From NCBI RefSeq assembly GCF_005870035.1, contig NZ_SWJG01000001.1, positions 1,723,639-1,787,638 of the forward strand: 64,000 nucleotides of DNA. The letters run 5' to 3'. The translations under genes were made by a program, and so were the position numbers. The notes beneath the pieces were generated by a model. That model searched no databases. It had not been told where the DNA came from and saw only the letters and a list, made by a program, of their open reading frames with translations. This document shows positions 45,310 to 54,298 of this stretch, piece after piece; position 1 is the stretch's first letter; the number at the start of each line of letters is the position of its first letter. The stretch comes from Spirosoma lacussanchae (GTDB taxonomy: Bacteria; Bacteroidota; Bacteroidia; Cytophagales; Spirosomataceae).

Positions 45310-46977
45310 ATGAATCGTTTCTCAACCTATATCATTTTCCTGCTTATGCTGGCCGCGGGCGGCACCCTGCTCGTAAGCTGCGACAACTGGGATTTACTGC
45401 CCAACAAAAAATCAAAACGCAACTGTGCTGAGCCGAAAGGAACGTTGCGTGCGGACATACAACAACTGAAAGTGAACTTCAGCATCGGGGAGGCTAGCGG
45501 TACCATCGATCAGGTCAAATGGAGTTTTGGCAACGGCAGTACGACCGTTACGACCGGTACGACAGCCACACATACCTACGCCCAACCGGGTACGTACAAT
45601 GTACAGGCAACGCTTACCAACGCCTGCAAGGTAGAAATAACACTGATCACATCGGTTACGGTGAGCAACGCCGTTCTGCCAACGGTTACCCTGCAGCCAA
45701 TAGCCGATATTGCGAAGACGACGGCAAAAGCTACGATGGCGATAACCTCCAACGGAAACGCTACGATTACACGCTATGGTGTCTGCTGGTCATCAACAAA
45801 TCAATCGCCGGAGGTTGACAAAGCAGATTCGTTTACAGCGATTTCAAGTAGTGGTGCGCTTAACACTGCGTTCCCCTTTTCAGTAACAGGCTTGTCGCCC
45901 AATACGACTTACTATGTACGCAGTTTCGCTATCAATCAGGCAGGCCCTGGCTATAGCTCCCCAGTGCAAAGGTTTACAACCGGGCAAGATCCGTCAGTAA
46001 CGACACTAGGGTCATCTAACATTAAGCCAGTCAGCGCTACGGTCGGTTTGGTCGTCAACACACCCGGGACCCCGGCGGCCGTAGAATACGGTATATGCTA
46101 CTCACAGAATAGTACGCCTGATCTGACTAATGGCAGCAAACAAACCGTTTCGACTCCGTCAATAGGTACTGGCGTGCCTGTTTCGCTAACTGACCTTACG
46201 CCAAACAAGACTTATTATTACAGGGCGTATGCCAAACTGCCGTCTGGCGAAATAATTTACAGCACTACGATTTTGTCGTTCACAACTCTAATCGATACCG
46301 TACCGAATGGTCTTATCGCGTCGGTGTCGTTTACGGATGGTTCTAAGCTGGATATCAGCGGCTACGATAATCATGTGGAGCTAATAGGGGGCGCCACCTT
46401 TACTACAGACCGGAATGGGAAATCAAACTCAGCTATTCAGCTAGATGGTATTAACGATTATTTCCAGATGGCCGAAAAAGCAATACTGAACGTAGATGCA
46501 TTTACGATAAGTATCTGGATTAAGCCGAATGCGATCAACAACGTGAACGATCGGATGCAGATTTACAACAAGTCTCGCTGGGCTGATAGTGGAAGCGAAG
46601 TGTACAGCTCGCTGATCAAGAAAAATGAATCAGGACCGGGGCTTACGTTCAAGACCGATATCAAACAAAACAGTAACTGTGTGGCCGGTAAAGGATGGGT
46701 AGAGTTTCAGTTCAGCAGCAATTTTGCACTTGGTACCTGGCATCATCTGGTCTTCACCTACTCAGGCCGATCAACCCGCATGTACTTTGATAATGTGTTG
46801 GTAGATCAAAGCGATAGCCTGCCAGCCGCTAACATGGACAAATGCCCCGGGGGAGAGTTAAAGTTTGGGGCTCAGATTAAGGATTATGAAAATTATTTCA
46901 GCGGGGCCATGGACGATATCCGGATCTATAACCGGGCGCTCTTACCTACTGAAGTAAAATCGCTTTTCGAGCAGTAG
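45310..46977 (+). CDS. Surface lipoprotein with PKD, FN3-like and LamG domains
   Basis: 555 residues. The lipobox LVSC puts the lipid on Cys24. Next come a PKD-type domain (about 50-115, with WSFGNGS and YAQPGTYNV), one or two fibronectin-III-like domains (about 120-330), and a C-terminal LamG/concanavalin domain (about 335-550, HHLVFTYSGRSTRMYFD). The protein should sit on the outer membrane and bind a glycan or protein. Its codons look more AT-rich than the neighbours, so it may be a later addition. It is the last gene of the operon. ATG 45310 is chosen over GTG 45298. Confidence 0.8.
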   Translation: MNRFSTYIIFLLMLAAGGTLLVSCDNWDLLPNKKSKRNCAEPKGTLRADIQQLKVNFSIGEASGTIDQVKWSFGNGSTTVTTGTTATHTYAQPGTYNVQATLTNACKVEITLITSVTVSNAVLPTVTLQPIADIAKTTAKATMAITSNGNATITRYGVCWSSTNQSPEVDKADSFTAISSSGALNTAFPFSVTGLSPNTTYYVRSFAINQAGPGYSSPVQRFTTGQDPSVTTLGSSNIKPVSATVGLVVNTPGTPAAVEYGICYSQNSTPDLTNGSKQTVSTPSIGTGVPVSLTDLTPNKTYYYRAYAKLPSGEIIYSTTILSFTTLIDTVPNGLIASVSFTDGSKLDISGYDNHVELIGGATFTTDRNGKSNSAIQLDGINDYFQMAEKAILNVDAFTISIWIKPNAINNVNDRMQIYNKSRWADSGSEVYSSLIKKNESGPGLTFKTDIKQNSNCVAGKGWVEFQFSSNFALGTWHHLVFTYSGRSTRMYFDNVLVDQSDSLPAANMDKCPGGELKFGAQIKDYENYFSGAMDDIRIYNRALLPTEVKSLFEQ

Positions 46978-46979
46978 AG

Positions 46980-47774
46980 CTAGTTGCTGATTTTTTGCAG
47001 GACCTGCTGCGCCTGCGTGTGAAAAGGGTTGGCCCTGTCGCTGCTGATTTGCTTCAGTGTCGGCAGGGCTTTCTCGGTCTGGCCGTTCTTTACGTAGGCC
47101 AGCGCCAGAAACCAGTCGGCTTTTTGCCGCAGCGACCGGGTAGGGGAGGCCTGGGCTTTGGTCAGCAGCGGAATGGCTTCGGCGGGCTGGTTATTGGCCA
47201 GGTGACTCAATCCCAACAGGTAATTTTTATAATGAATCGTCTGCTTATCGGCCGGGAGTGTGGCGAGCTGGTCGATGACCTGGTCGTACTTGCCGGACTG
47301 GTAGCTACGAAGGGCGTCCAGAAACTGGTTGCGGACGGAGGGCGGTAACTCTCCCGTCGGAAACGCTTTGCGGAGTTCGCTGGTCGGGTCGGCGGGAAGG
47401 GCGTTGTTGTACGCCAGGTCGGCTGCCGGGCGGGCGGTTTGCCGGTAGGCGTAATAGCCGGCCCCCAGCACCACCACGACCGACGCAGCTGCGGCCCAGT
47501 ACCGCCAGCTTACCAACGGACGGGCCACGGCCCGTTCGGGCGCTATGGAGCGGGCTACGGATTCGGTTTGCTGATACTGGAGCCGGGCCCGGTCGAGCGC
47601 CCGTTCGATCCCGATGGCCCGCAGACCAAGCCGCAACTCGCGCTGCCGGTCAACCTCGACCTGTAGGTCGGCATCGGCCCGGATCTCGTCGTCAAAAGCC
47701 GCCCGGTCGGCGGCCGATAATTCGTTGGCCAGATAGGCGTCAATGAGTTCGTATTGCTCCTCCGACAACTTCAT
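46980..47774 (-). CDS. Anti-sigma factor-like membrane protein with TPRs
   Basis: 264 residues. The N-terminal LIDAYLANELSAADRAAFDD segment is the anti-sigma-like helical region of Bacteroidota; the usual zinc motif HxxxCxxC is absent. A membrane helix (about 92-110, WAAAASVVVVLGAGYYAY) is followed by periplasmic TPR-like helices. The start overlaps the sigma-factor stop by four bases (ATGA), the standard sigma/anti-sigma pairing. It should hold the sigma factor inactive until an envelope signal arrives. It converges on the FHA/caspase operon with only two bases between the stops. Confidence 0.8.
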   Translation of the reverse strand: MKLSEEQYELIDAYLANELSAADRAAFDDEIRADADLQVEVDRQRELRLGLRAIGIERALDRARLQYQQTESVARSIAPERAVARPLVSWRYWAAAASVVVVLGAGYYAYRQTARPAADLAYNNALPADPTSELRKAFPTGELPPSVRNQFLDALRSYQSGKYDQVIDQLATLPADKQTIHYKNYLLGLSHLANNQPAEAIPLLTKAQASPTRSLRQKADWFLALAYVKNGQTEKALPTLKQISSDRANPFHTQAQQVLQKISN

Positions 47775-48358
47775 AGTCCCTGATTGATGGCGATTTGCCG
47801 GTAATAGGTTTTTAACTTTTCGGCGCAGTCGTACCGTTTCGATTTGACCGACGATTCTTTCATACCCAGCCGCCCGGCAATTTCGCGCAGGGACAGTTCA
47901 TCTACGTAAAACCATTCCATCAGGTTTCGGCATTCGCCTTTCAGCTGATGGAGTGACGCCCGTACGGCCCTGATTACATCGGCCCGCTCCAGATCTTTCT
48001 GCACATCGTCGGTGTCGGCGGTTTCATAGTCCTCGGGTAGGCTGCCACGCCGGCGCAACCGGGCCGATTTTAGTTCGGTAAACCAGACCCGTTTGCAGTA
48101 CTCGAAAAGAACGGTCGTGACCCGCGTTTCGGGCTGATACTGGTATTGACCGGTTTCTAGGTTGAGTAAAAAATTGAGCAGCCCTTTTTGAAAAGCATCT
48201 TCGGCATCCATGGCTGTGCCGCTATTGGTGATAACCCAATACCGAAACGGAGGCAGCGATTCACTGTACAAAAGTTGATAAGCTCGCTCATCGCGACGGC
48301 GCAGGGCATCGTACAAATCCTGATCTCTGGAAAAGATCGGTAGCGGTTGAGTGGACAT
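47771..48358 (-). CDS. ECF-type RNA polymerase sigma factor
   Basis: 195 residues. Sigma region 2 is visible around DAEDAFQKGLLNFL and region 4 as LSLREIAGRLGMKESSVKSKRYDCAEKL, with a helix-turn-helix. It overlaps the anti-sigma gene by four bases. Its target promoters are unknown; the convergent FHA/kinase operon is a candidate by position only. Confidence 0.88.
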   Translation of the reverse strand: MSTQPLPIFSRDQDLYDALRRRDERAYQLLYSESLPPFRYWVITNSGTAMDAEDAFQKGLLNFLLNLETGQYQYQPETRVTTVLFEYCKRVWFTELKSARLRRRGSLPEDYETADTDDVQKDLERADVIRAVRASLHQLKGECRNLMEWFYVDELSLREIAGRLGMKESSVKSKRYDCAEKLKTYYRQIAINQGL

Positions 48359-48672
48359 AGTCGTGTGGAATAGACGAATATATGATCCAATCCAATACGG
48401 ACCCGTCTGGCCGCTACTTATTGCTTAATCGGTCGTGCGGCCAAAAGGTAAGTCGTCGCCCAGGAAAAAAGCGGATAAAAAAACTGAAAAAAACACAGCA
48501 AAACGACTCACCTTTTGCCAGCGTCGCCGATACAGAGCTGTAACCAGATGCTGACACGGATGAAAAACGCGACCGCTGCCTATCGAGGCCCCTGACGTTG
48601 TGCTGATGCCCGTCATTTCCTCAAAAATTCTGTCCACACCCCTTTATTTGTCCATGTCCGGACAACACAACG
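48359..48672. other. 314-base divergent intergenic region with an A-rich inverted repeat
   Basis: There is no convincing gene here. An inverted repeat has arms CAAAAGGTAAGTCGT (48442-48456) and a 15-base partner (48503-48517) with one mismatch, around a 46-base very A-rich spacer. A 70-residue antisense frame across it is not credible. The region must hold the promoters of the sigma gene (- strand) and the methyltransferase (+ strand). Confidence 0.6.
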
Positions 48673-49512
48673 ATGAACTCAATACTAACTGTCGAAGAAC
48701 CAGCCGCTGTCAATGCTGACGATTATTACTTCTACCACACGATCGATCTGCCCGGCCTGGGCGAGATGAAAGGTGAGTGGGACCTCCGCCAGTCGCCCGA
48801 GAAATACCTGGGCAACGTAAGGCTTACCAACAAACGAGTCCTGGAAATGGGCGCGGCCAACGGCTTTCTGTCGTTCCATATGGAGCAGAAAGGAGCATCG
48901 GTGGTGAGCTACGATCTGTCGCCCGAGCAGGACTGGGATATTGTACCGTTTGCCGATAAGAACGCAGCCGCGCTGTCCCCCGACCGGAAAAACCACATCC
49001 GAAAAATCAACAACGCCTACCGACTGGCCCATTCGCTGCTCAACTCCTCCTGCGAGTATGTCCATGGATCGGTATACCACATTCCGGACTCGGTCGGTGA
49101 GGTCGATGTAACTACGTTTGGCAGCATCCTGCTCCACATCCGCGACCCTTTTCTGGCTCTGCAGCAGGCCGCCCGGATCACCCGCGAAACCATCATCATT
49201 ACCGACATCCTCGACAATAACCGCCAGCGGCTTGTTAACACGCTGTTTGGCTGGCTCGGCAAAGGAGCGGTACGAACGATCCGTCAGAAGCTTTTCGGCC
49301 CGTCGATGATTTTCCGGCCCGACCCGGCCATCGGGCACCCGGAAGAAACCTGGTGGCACCTGTCGCCCGAACTGCTCGAGAAGGCGCTGGGGGTGCTGGG
49401 TTTCGGCGATATACAGATCAGCTACCATACCCAGTATTTTGCCCAGCACCACAAGAGCCAGCTTATGTATACGCTGGTGGCGCAGCGCACCGTACCCATG
49501 CGGGCGCAGTAA
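48673..49512 (+). CDS. SAM-dependent methyltransferase (CmoB/DUF1698-like)
   Basis: 279 residues. Motif I is LEMGAANGFLSF with the following acidic SYDLS; VDVTTFGSILLHIRDP is the motif IV region. The layout with an N-terminal HTIDLPGLGEMKGEWDLR segment resembles CmoB/DUF1698-type methyltransferases that act on tRNA or natural products. The substrate is unknown. A BNR-repeat gene follows 41 bases later in the same direction. Confidence 0.75.
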   Translation: MNSILTVEEPAAVNADDYYFYHTIDLPGLGEMKGEWDLRQSPEKYLGNVRLTNKRVLEMGAANGFLSFHMEQKGASVVSYDLSPEQDWDIVPFADKNAAALSPDRKNHIRKINNAYRLAHSLLNSSCEYVHGSVYHIPDSVGEVDVTTFGSILLHIRDPFLALQQAARITRETIIITDILDNNRQRLVNTLFGWLGKGAVRTIRQKLFGPSMIFRPDPAIGHPEETWWHLSPELLEKALGVLGFGDIQISYHTQYFAQHHKSQLMYTLVAQRTVPMRAQ

Positions 49513-49553
49513 CTACCAAGTTCTTTTTCTATCCACCCTTTCAACTTACTGTA

Positions 49554-50879
49554 ATGGATATCTCATCAAAATACTTTGCGTTGCTCCGGCAACCCAGTCC
49601 GCTGGTTGTTAAACGATTGTGGGATCTTGTTGTCGATCTGTACCGGGTCGGCAAACTGCGCGAATGTGTTTCGTTCCTGCGCTGGGAGCTTTTCCACCGG
49701 CTTCGCCTATTCCGGCTTGGAAACCGGTACGTTACTTTCACTGACCAGTCATTTTTTTCGATCACCAACGATCGGGTCTGGCTCCGGAAAAATACGGCCG
49801 CCGGTTCTGTACTCATCAACGCGGAACTGTCGTTCAGGGCAGTACCAATTGATTGGAAATACTGCTTTCGGGCAACGGATGGCCGATTGTATGGCTGTTT
49901 GTTTTCCAGGCCAAATGCGCTGGTTGTCAGTGTTGACCGGAGCCAGTCGGTCGAGGTGCTTCACGAGTTTCTGCACCCCATCGCGTCGCTGTTTGTGAGC
50001 CGGAACTCGACGCTGTTTGTGTGTGTAAAAGGAGCCGTTTACCAAAGCCGGGATGGCGGACTGTCGTTCAGGCCGGTGTTGAACCTGTCGACGCCGATCA
50101 GCTATTTTCTGTTTAATAACGGCATGACCGAACTACCCGATCATACGCTGCTGCTGGGCGAATACGGGTCCATCTGGCACGGACGATCCTGGCAGAACCT
50201 GGCCTATGTATACTCGTCCATCGACGGGGGCGAAACCTGGACTTCGTCCGATTTCCTACAGCGGCAGGGGGTCAACAAACACGTGCACCTGGTGCGGTAT
50301 TCGGCTACGGCAAAGGCGGTTTTCCTGACCGATGGGGATAACAAAAAACAAATCTGGTCGAACCGGGCGCTGGTAAACGAATCGACTGGATTCACGACGG
50401 GCTGGCAGCTGATCAACCGCTACCATCATCAGACGGGCGGCTACCTGTCGATGGCCGAAACGCAGGACGCCGTGGTTTTTGGCAGCGACTACCTGGGCGG
50501 CACCAACTTCATTGTCAGAACCGTTGACGGGGTTCGTTTCGAGAAGCTAACGTTACCCGATCCGTACCGCCGGAGTCCGGTTATGAACCTGGTAACGCGG
50601 CAGGGTGCATCGGGTAGCGAACTATGGGCTACGACCTACAGCTGTCTGTCGAGCCAGGCCAAAAGTCTGCTTATGTGCAGCTACGATTCGGGCAAAACCT
50701 GGACCCGGGTCATCGAGTTCGACGGAGCCAGTCACGAAATTCGGCTGGTGAGTTCGTCGCAAGCGCCATCTGACGACCTGTACATATCCATTACGGAGTT
50801 CGACAGTCTGCACCGTCAGCAAAGCCATCGTGTGTACCGGCTCGCATGCGGCCCAAACCCCCTGGTTCAGCCCAGCTAA
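49554..50879 (+). CDS. BNR/sialidase-like repeat protein of unknown function
   Basis: 441 residues from ATG 49554. Asp-box-type repeats SRDGG, SIDGGETW and YDSGKTW point to a sialidase-like beta-propeller, but I see no signal peptide and no recognised set of catalytic residues. It may bind or modify glycans, or be only structural. It may share a transcript with the upstream methyltransferase. A long in-frame extension into the methyltransferase gene is rejected. Confidence 0.6.
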   Translation: MDISSKYFALLRQPSPLVVKRLWDLVVDLYRVGKLRECVSFLRWELFHRLRLFRLGNRYVTFTDQSFFSITNDRVWLRKNTAAGSVLINAELSFRAVPIDWKYCFRATDGRLYGCLFSRPNALVVSVDRSQSVEVLHEFLHPIASLFVSRNSTLFVCVKGAVYQSRDGGLSFRPVLNLSTPISYFLFNNGMTELPDHTLLLGEYGSIWHGRSWQNLAYVYSSIDGGETWTSSDFLQRQGVNKHVHLVRYSATAKAVFLTDGDNKKQIWSNRALVNESTGFTTGWQLINRYHHQTGGYLSMAETQDAVVFGSDYLGGTNFIVRTVDGVRFEKLTLPDPYRRSPVMNLVTRQGASGSELWATTYSCLSSQAKSLLMCSYDSGKTWTRVIEFDGASHEIRLVSSSQAPSDDLYISITEFDSLHRQQSHRVYRLACGPNPLVQPS

Positions 50880-50925
50880 ACCGCTACAATCCCCAATACG
50901 ACAACCTTCGCCAAGCCTCGCTTTC

Positions 50926-51008
50926 ACCCGTTGCTGTGTCCCCACGGCAACCTACGCGCCAGCCGGGTTTCATCCGGTCGGGTTGCTGTGAGGACACAGC
51001 AACGGGTG
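50926..51008. repeat. 17-base perfect inverted repeat with a 49-base centre
   Basis: CACCCGTTGCTGTGTCC (50926-50942) and its exact complement (50992-51008) flank a centre that contains further GGCAACC/GGTTGCT pairing. It lies between the BNR gene and the terminator hairpin. It could be a structured 3' end, a small RNA or a REP-like element. Confidence 0.6.
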
Positions 51009-51020
51009 GGGCGTCAGTAA

Positions 51021-51061
51021 AATGAAGGGGCACCGAAACTCATATTCGGTGCCCCTTCATT
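51021..51061. terminator. Bidirectional intrinsic terminator
   Basis: AATGAAGGGGCACCGA (51021-51036) pairs perfectly with 51046-51061 around a nine-base loop, between the convergent BNR gene and TonB-receptor gene. Confidence 0.82.
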
Positions 51062-51078
51062 ATGTGTAGGTATCCTGC

Positions 51079-54000
51079 TTAAAACAGGTAGCGCAGGCCG
51101 AACTGGAACTGGCGCGGGGGCGCGGCATTTTTCTGGAGGATACCTGCCGATGGGGGACCAACCTGAATCTGATTGCTCTGGGTGGCGTTGTTCGAATACC
51201 CACTCAGGTTCACCGTGTTGAGCACGTTAAAGGCATCAGCGCGGATCTCGAGTCGGCCGCGGCCGCCAACCGGCAGCTGATACTGAACACTGGCGTCGAT
51301 TGTTTCGGACCAGGGCAGGCGGTCGCTGTTGCGCGATTCGCCGGGCTGCCGGTCGCTGTTACCCTGGTAGGCATCTCCAAACGAGCCACCGTCGCCGTTG
51401 AGGTCGTTGGTGAACCGGCGCGCGCCACCTACCAGGACGGGCGACAAGCGGCTGTTGACCAGGTAATATTGCGACGCGTCGGGAATCCGGTTGATGGGCT
51501 GGCCACTCTGGATCAGGGCGGCTACCGTCAGAGTCAGATTTTTGAGGGGGTAGACGTTAACGATACCGTTGATGATATGCCGGCGATCGTTGACCGACGG
51601 GCCCCACTCGGCCGCGAAATTGTTGGCATCCTGCGCCCGGAAATTGATATCTTCCGTATTGTTCCGCAGCGACGACAGCGTATAAATCAGGCGGTAGGCC
51701 AGCGGACCCGTACCCCGGTCTTTCTGGAAATTGAAGCTCAGCGCGTAGTATTCTGACTCGCCGGCGGTTTCGGTCACCACGATACTTTTAGCCCCGCCCG
51801 CCAGCCGCTGGCCGTTGATCGATACGAACTGAGCCCCACCGGCGCCCGTATACACCGGAATAGGCCGTGTCGAGTCGGCGGTGGCCGAAGACCGGGCAAT
51901 ACCAAGCTGGCCACTCAGGCTATAATCCCAGGGGGCGGGGGCGTTCAGGTTGCGGGTCCGGAAGAGGTTGTAGCCGTGGTTGTACACCGCATCGACGTAG
52001 AACAAGGTGTTGCTGTTGATCTGGTACTGATAACCGATCGACGTCTGAACGGTGTACGGGTTCTGGTAGCCGTTCGGGTTCAGAATCCGGTTTTCGCCCC
52101 CGTTGAAGGTGTTACGCTGTCCCGCAAACGACTCGGCCGAAGGGCCCTGCAGGTAACGAACCGGCGTGCCCCCGCTGCTGGTGCCCCCCACCGACAGGTT
52201 GCCGTCGTAGGTGATGCGGTCCAGGCTGGTCGATGCAGGCAGAATACCGGTATCAATCAGGGCCTGTAGTTGGCGCCGGTAATCGGTCGACGTGTTGTTC
52301 TGAGCCAGTGCGTCGCTGTAAATCGTGTACAGAATCTTGTCGTAGAAAAGACCTACGCCACCGCGCAGGCTGCTGCGGGGGCTGAGTTTGTAGTTGGCAC
52401 TGAAGCGAGGAGCCAGGTTGTTGAAATCGCCGGAAGCCGCCCCGCCTTTCGACAGGTTGTCGTAGTCGTAGCGCAGGCCCAGCGTCAGGTTCAGCTTGTC
52501 ACTGACCGACCACTGGTCTTCGAGGTACCCGCTCAGAATATTCTGGGTTTTGCCGAACGAGTTGGGACGTAGTTCAACCGAATAGCCCAGCACCGTCACA
52601 TCGGCCGGAATGTCGGACGGGCTGAGGGAAGCGCCGAGGTTACGGCTCCGCAGCGCGTCGAGCTGGGGCTGGGTTAGCCGAACGGTGTAGCTACCGTTGG
52701 GGTTACCTCCCCCAAACAGCGAATGAGTACCGCTGATCAGCTCCACACCGGCCCGAATGGTGTGGTTGCCCCGGTAAAGCGTAAGTTTCTGCTGCACCTG
52801 GAAGGTATTTTCGAGTTCGTCGAACAGGTAGCCCGGATGCCCCAGCTGAGCAATGTCGACACCCTGCGGATCGCGTACGGTAACGCTCGGGCTATTGGGG
52901 TTGAGCGCCCGAGCGTAGTTCCAGCGAAAACGGGCGTACTGCAGGTTCGTCTCGGACGTGAACCGGTCGGTCGTGTAGATGTTTTTGTTGGCAATGGTGA
53001 TCGAGTTGCGGTCCTGCGCGTTGGCTGCCGACGGGAAGGCATTACCGCCGGTTAGCCCGCCTGCCTGACGGCCAATGGCCACAATACCGACGTTGGCGCG
53101 CAGCGACGAGTGAAACTTGCTGCTCCAGAACTGGTCGAGTTTACCCGAGATCAGATCGAACTGGTTGGTACCGCGAATGGTCTGGTTAACGCCCAGCGCC
53201 GGTGCCGTCAGCAGGTTGTCTTTTACGTCGGTGGTGTGTTCGTAGTTGAGGTAGTAGAAGGTTTTGTTCTTCACCAGCGCCCCGCCGATGCCGAAACCAC
53301 CCTGGAACCGCTGAAACCCATCTTTAACCTGATTACCCGACAGATCACGCTGTGCATAGGCCGAGGGCGAATCGGTAAGTCGGCCGGGCCGCGACAGCAG
53401 GAATACCTCGCCCGTGGTTTCGTTGCTGCCCGAGCGGGTTGTCAGGTTGATAATGCCGTTGCCGGTGTTACCGAACTCGACGGTGTAGTTGTTGGTCAGC
53501 ACCGAGATGTTACGTACGAAGCCAACGGGCATGGCAAAGCGCTGGCCACCCAGAAACCGCTCGTTGTTATCCTGCCCGTCGATGAGGTAGTTGTTGAACA
53601 GGCCGTTGGCGCCGTTGATGCTGACGTTGGGAGCCTCGGGAAAGAATCCCGTTGCCTGGCTGACGTTTGGCAGACGGTACAGCACCCGGGTGATGTCGCG
53701 CCCTTCGACCGGCAGCTCCTGCACCTTCTGAATGACCATCTCCGACGATACTTCGGCATTGACGGTGTTGATCCGCGAGGTGCTTGTGCTGCGAACCACC
53801 ACCTCGTTCAGCGTTTGTTCGGTTCGGGTGGGGAGCAGCAGCGTTACCGATCGGCGGCCGTTGGTGCGGAGTTCGATATTGTCGGACGAGGTTTCGAGGT
53901 AGTTTGCATCGTCGCGGGTGAAAACGCGGTAGCTGCCGTTGAGGGGCAGGGCTCTGAACTGAATTTTACCCTGCGCATTGGTAATGCCGGAGGTCGACAG

Positions 54001-54150
54001 GCCAATGGCCCTGTTCTCGAGGTAGACCGTAGCGCCTTCGACCGGCGTTTGTCGGGTCAGCTGAAGAACCGTAATGTCCAGATCCGTTTGGGCCAGTAAC
54101 GTTGAGCAGGTGCCCAGCAGGAGCACGAGTGTGTAGAGTACTTGTTTCAT
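51079..54150 (-). CDS. Oar-like TonB-dependent receptor
   Basis: 1023 residues from ATG 54150. Signal peptide ending LLAQ, a carboxypeptidase-regulatory-like domain (about 25-110), a plug with PNVSINGANGLFNNYLIDGQDNNE, and a long barrel ending with Phe (FQFGLRYLF). The class resembles Oar-type receptors, which transport larger molecules or proteases. The in-frame extension upstream is rejected because it removes the signal peptide. It lies 148 bases downstream of the DUF2064 gene on the same strand. The substrate is unknown. Confidence 0.88.
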   Translation of the reverse strand: MKQVLYTLVLLLGTCSTLLAQTDLDITVLQLTRQTPVEGATVYLENRAIGLSTSGITNAQGKIQFRALPLNGSYRVFTRDDANYLETSSDNIELRTNGRRSVTLLLPTRTEQTLNEVVVRSTSTSRINTVNAEVSSEMVIQKVQELPVEGRDITRVLYRLPNVSQATGFFPEAPNVSINGANGLFNNYLIDGQDNNERFLGGQRFAMPVGFVRNISVLTNNYTVEFGNTGNGIINLTTRSGSNETTGEVFLLSRPGRLTDSPSAYAQRDLSGNQVKDGFQRFQGGFGIGGALVKNKTFYYLNYEHTTDVKDNLLTAPALGVNQTIRGTNQFDLISGKLDQFWSSKFHSSLRANVGIVAIGRQAGGLTGGNAFPSAANAQDRNSITIANKNIYTTDRFTSETNLQYARFRWNYARALNPNSPSVTVRDPQGVDIAQLGHPGYLFDELENTFQVQQKLTLYRGNHTIRAGVELISGTHSLFGGGNPNGSYTVRLTQPQLDALRSRNLGASLSPSDIPADVTVLGYSVELRPNSFGKTQNILSGYLEDQWSVSDKLNLTLGLRYDYDNLSKGGAASGDFNNLAPRFSANYKLSPRSSLRGGVGLFYDKILYTIYSDALAQNNTSTDYRRQLQALIDTGILPASTSLDRITYDGNLSVGGTSSGGTPVRYLQGPSAESFAGQRNTFNGGENRILNPNGYQNPYTVQTSIGYQYQINSNTLFYVDAVYNHGYNLFRTRNLNAPAPWDYSLSGQLGIARSSATADSTRPIPVYTGAGGAQFVSINGQRLAGGAKSIVVTETAGESEYYALSFNFQKDRGTGPLAYRLIYTLSSLRNNTEDINFRAQDANNFAAEWGPSVNDRRHIINGIVNVYPLKNLTLTVAALIQSGQPINRIPDASQYYLVNSRLSPVLVGGARRFTNDLNGDGGSFGDAYQGNSDRQPGESRNSDRLPWSETIDASVQYQLPVGGRGRLEIRADAFNVLNTVNLSGYSNNATQSNQIQVGPPSAGILQKNAAPPRQFQFGLRYLF

Positions 54151-54298
54151 GAATGAATTGGTAGACAATAAACGAAAACAGCCTGCCTTACTAAGCAGGG
54201 GCATCAGCGCACGCAGCCGGGTTAGCCAGACACGTGTCGGTTTGAGCAGACCGATTACGAATCGATCCGAAAAATGAGCAGGAAGAGGACGCAGCGCG

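Noticed and set aside
38066..48358. Type VI secretion regulatory genes (PpkA/PppA/Fha)
   Set aside because: The kinase, phosphatase and FHA set resembles it, but no Tss structural gene is present in the window.
48425..48637. 70-residue - strand frame between sigma factor and methyltransferase
   Set aside because: Low-quality sequence across an A-rich inverted repeat, no start context and no recognisable features.
53110..54099. 329-residue + strand frame opposite the Oar-like receptor
   Set aside because: Antisense shadow of the plug and carboxypeptidase-like domains.
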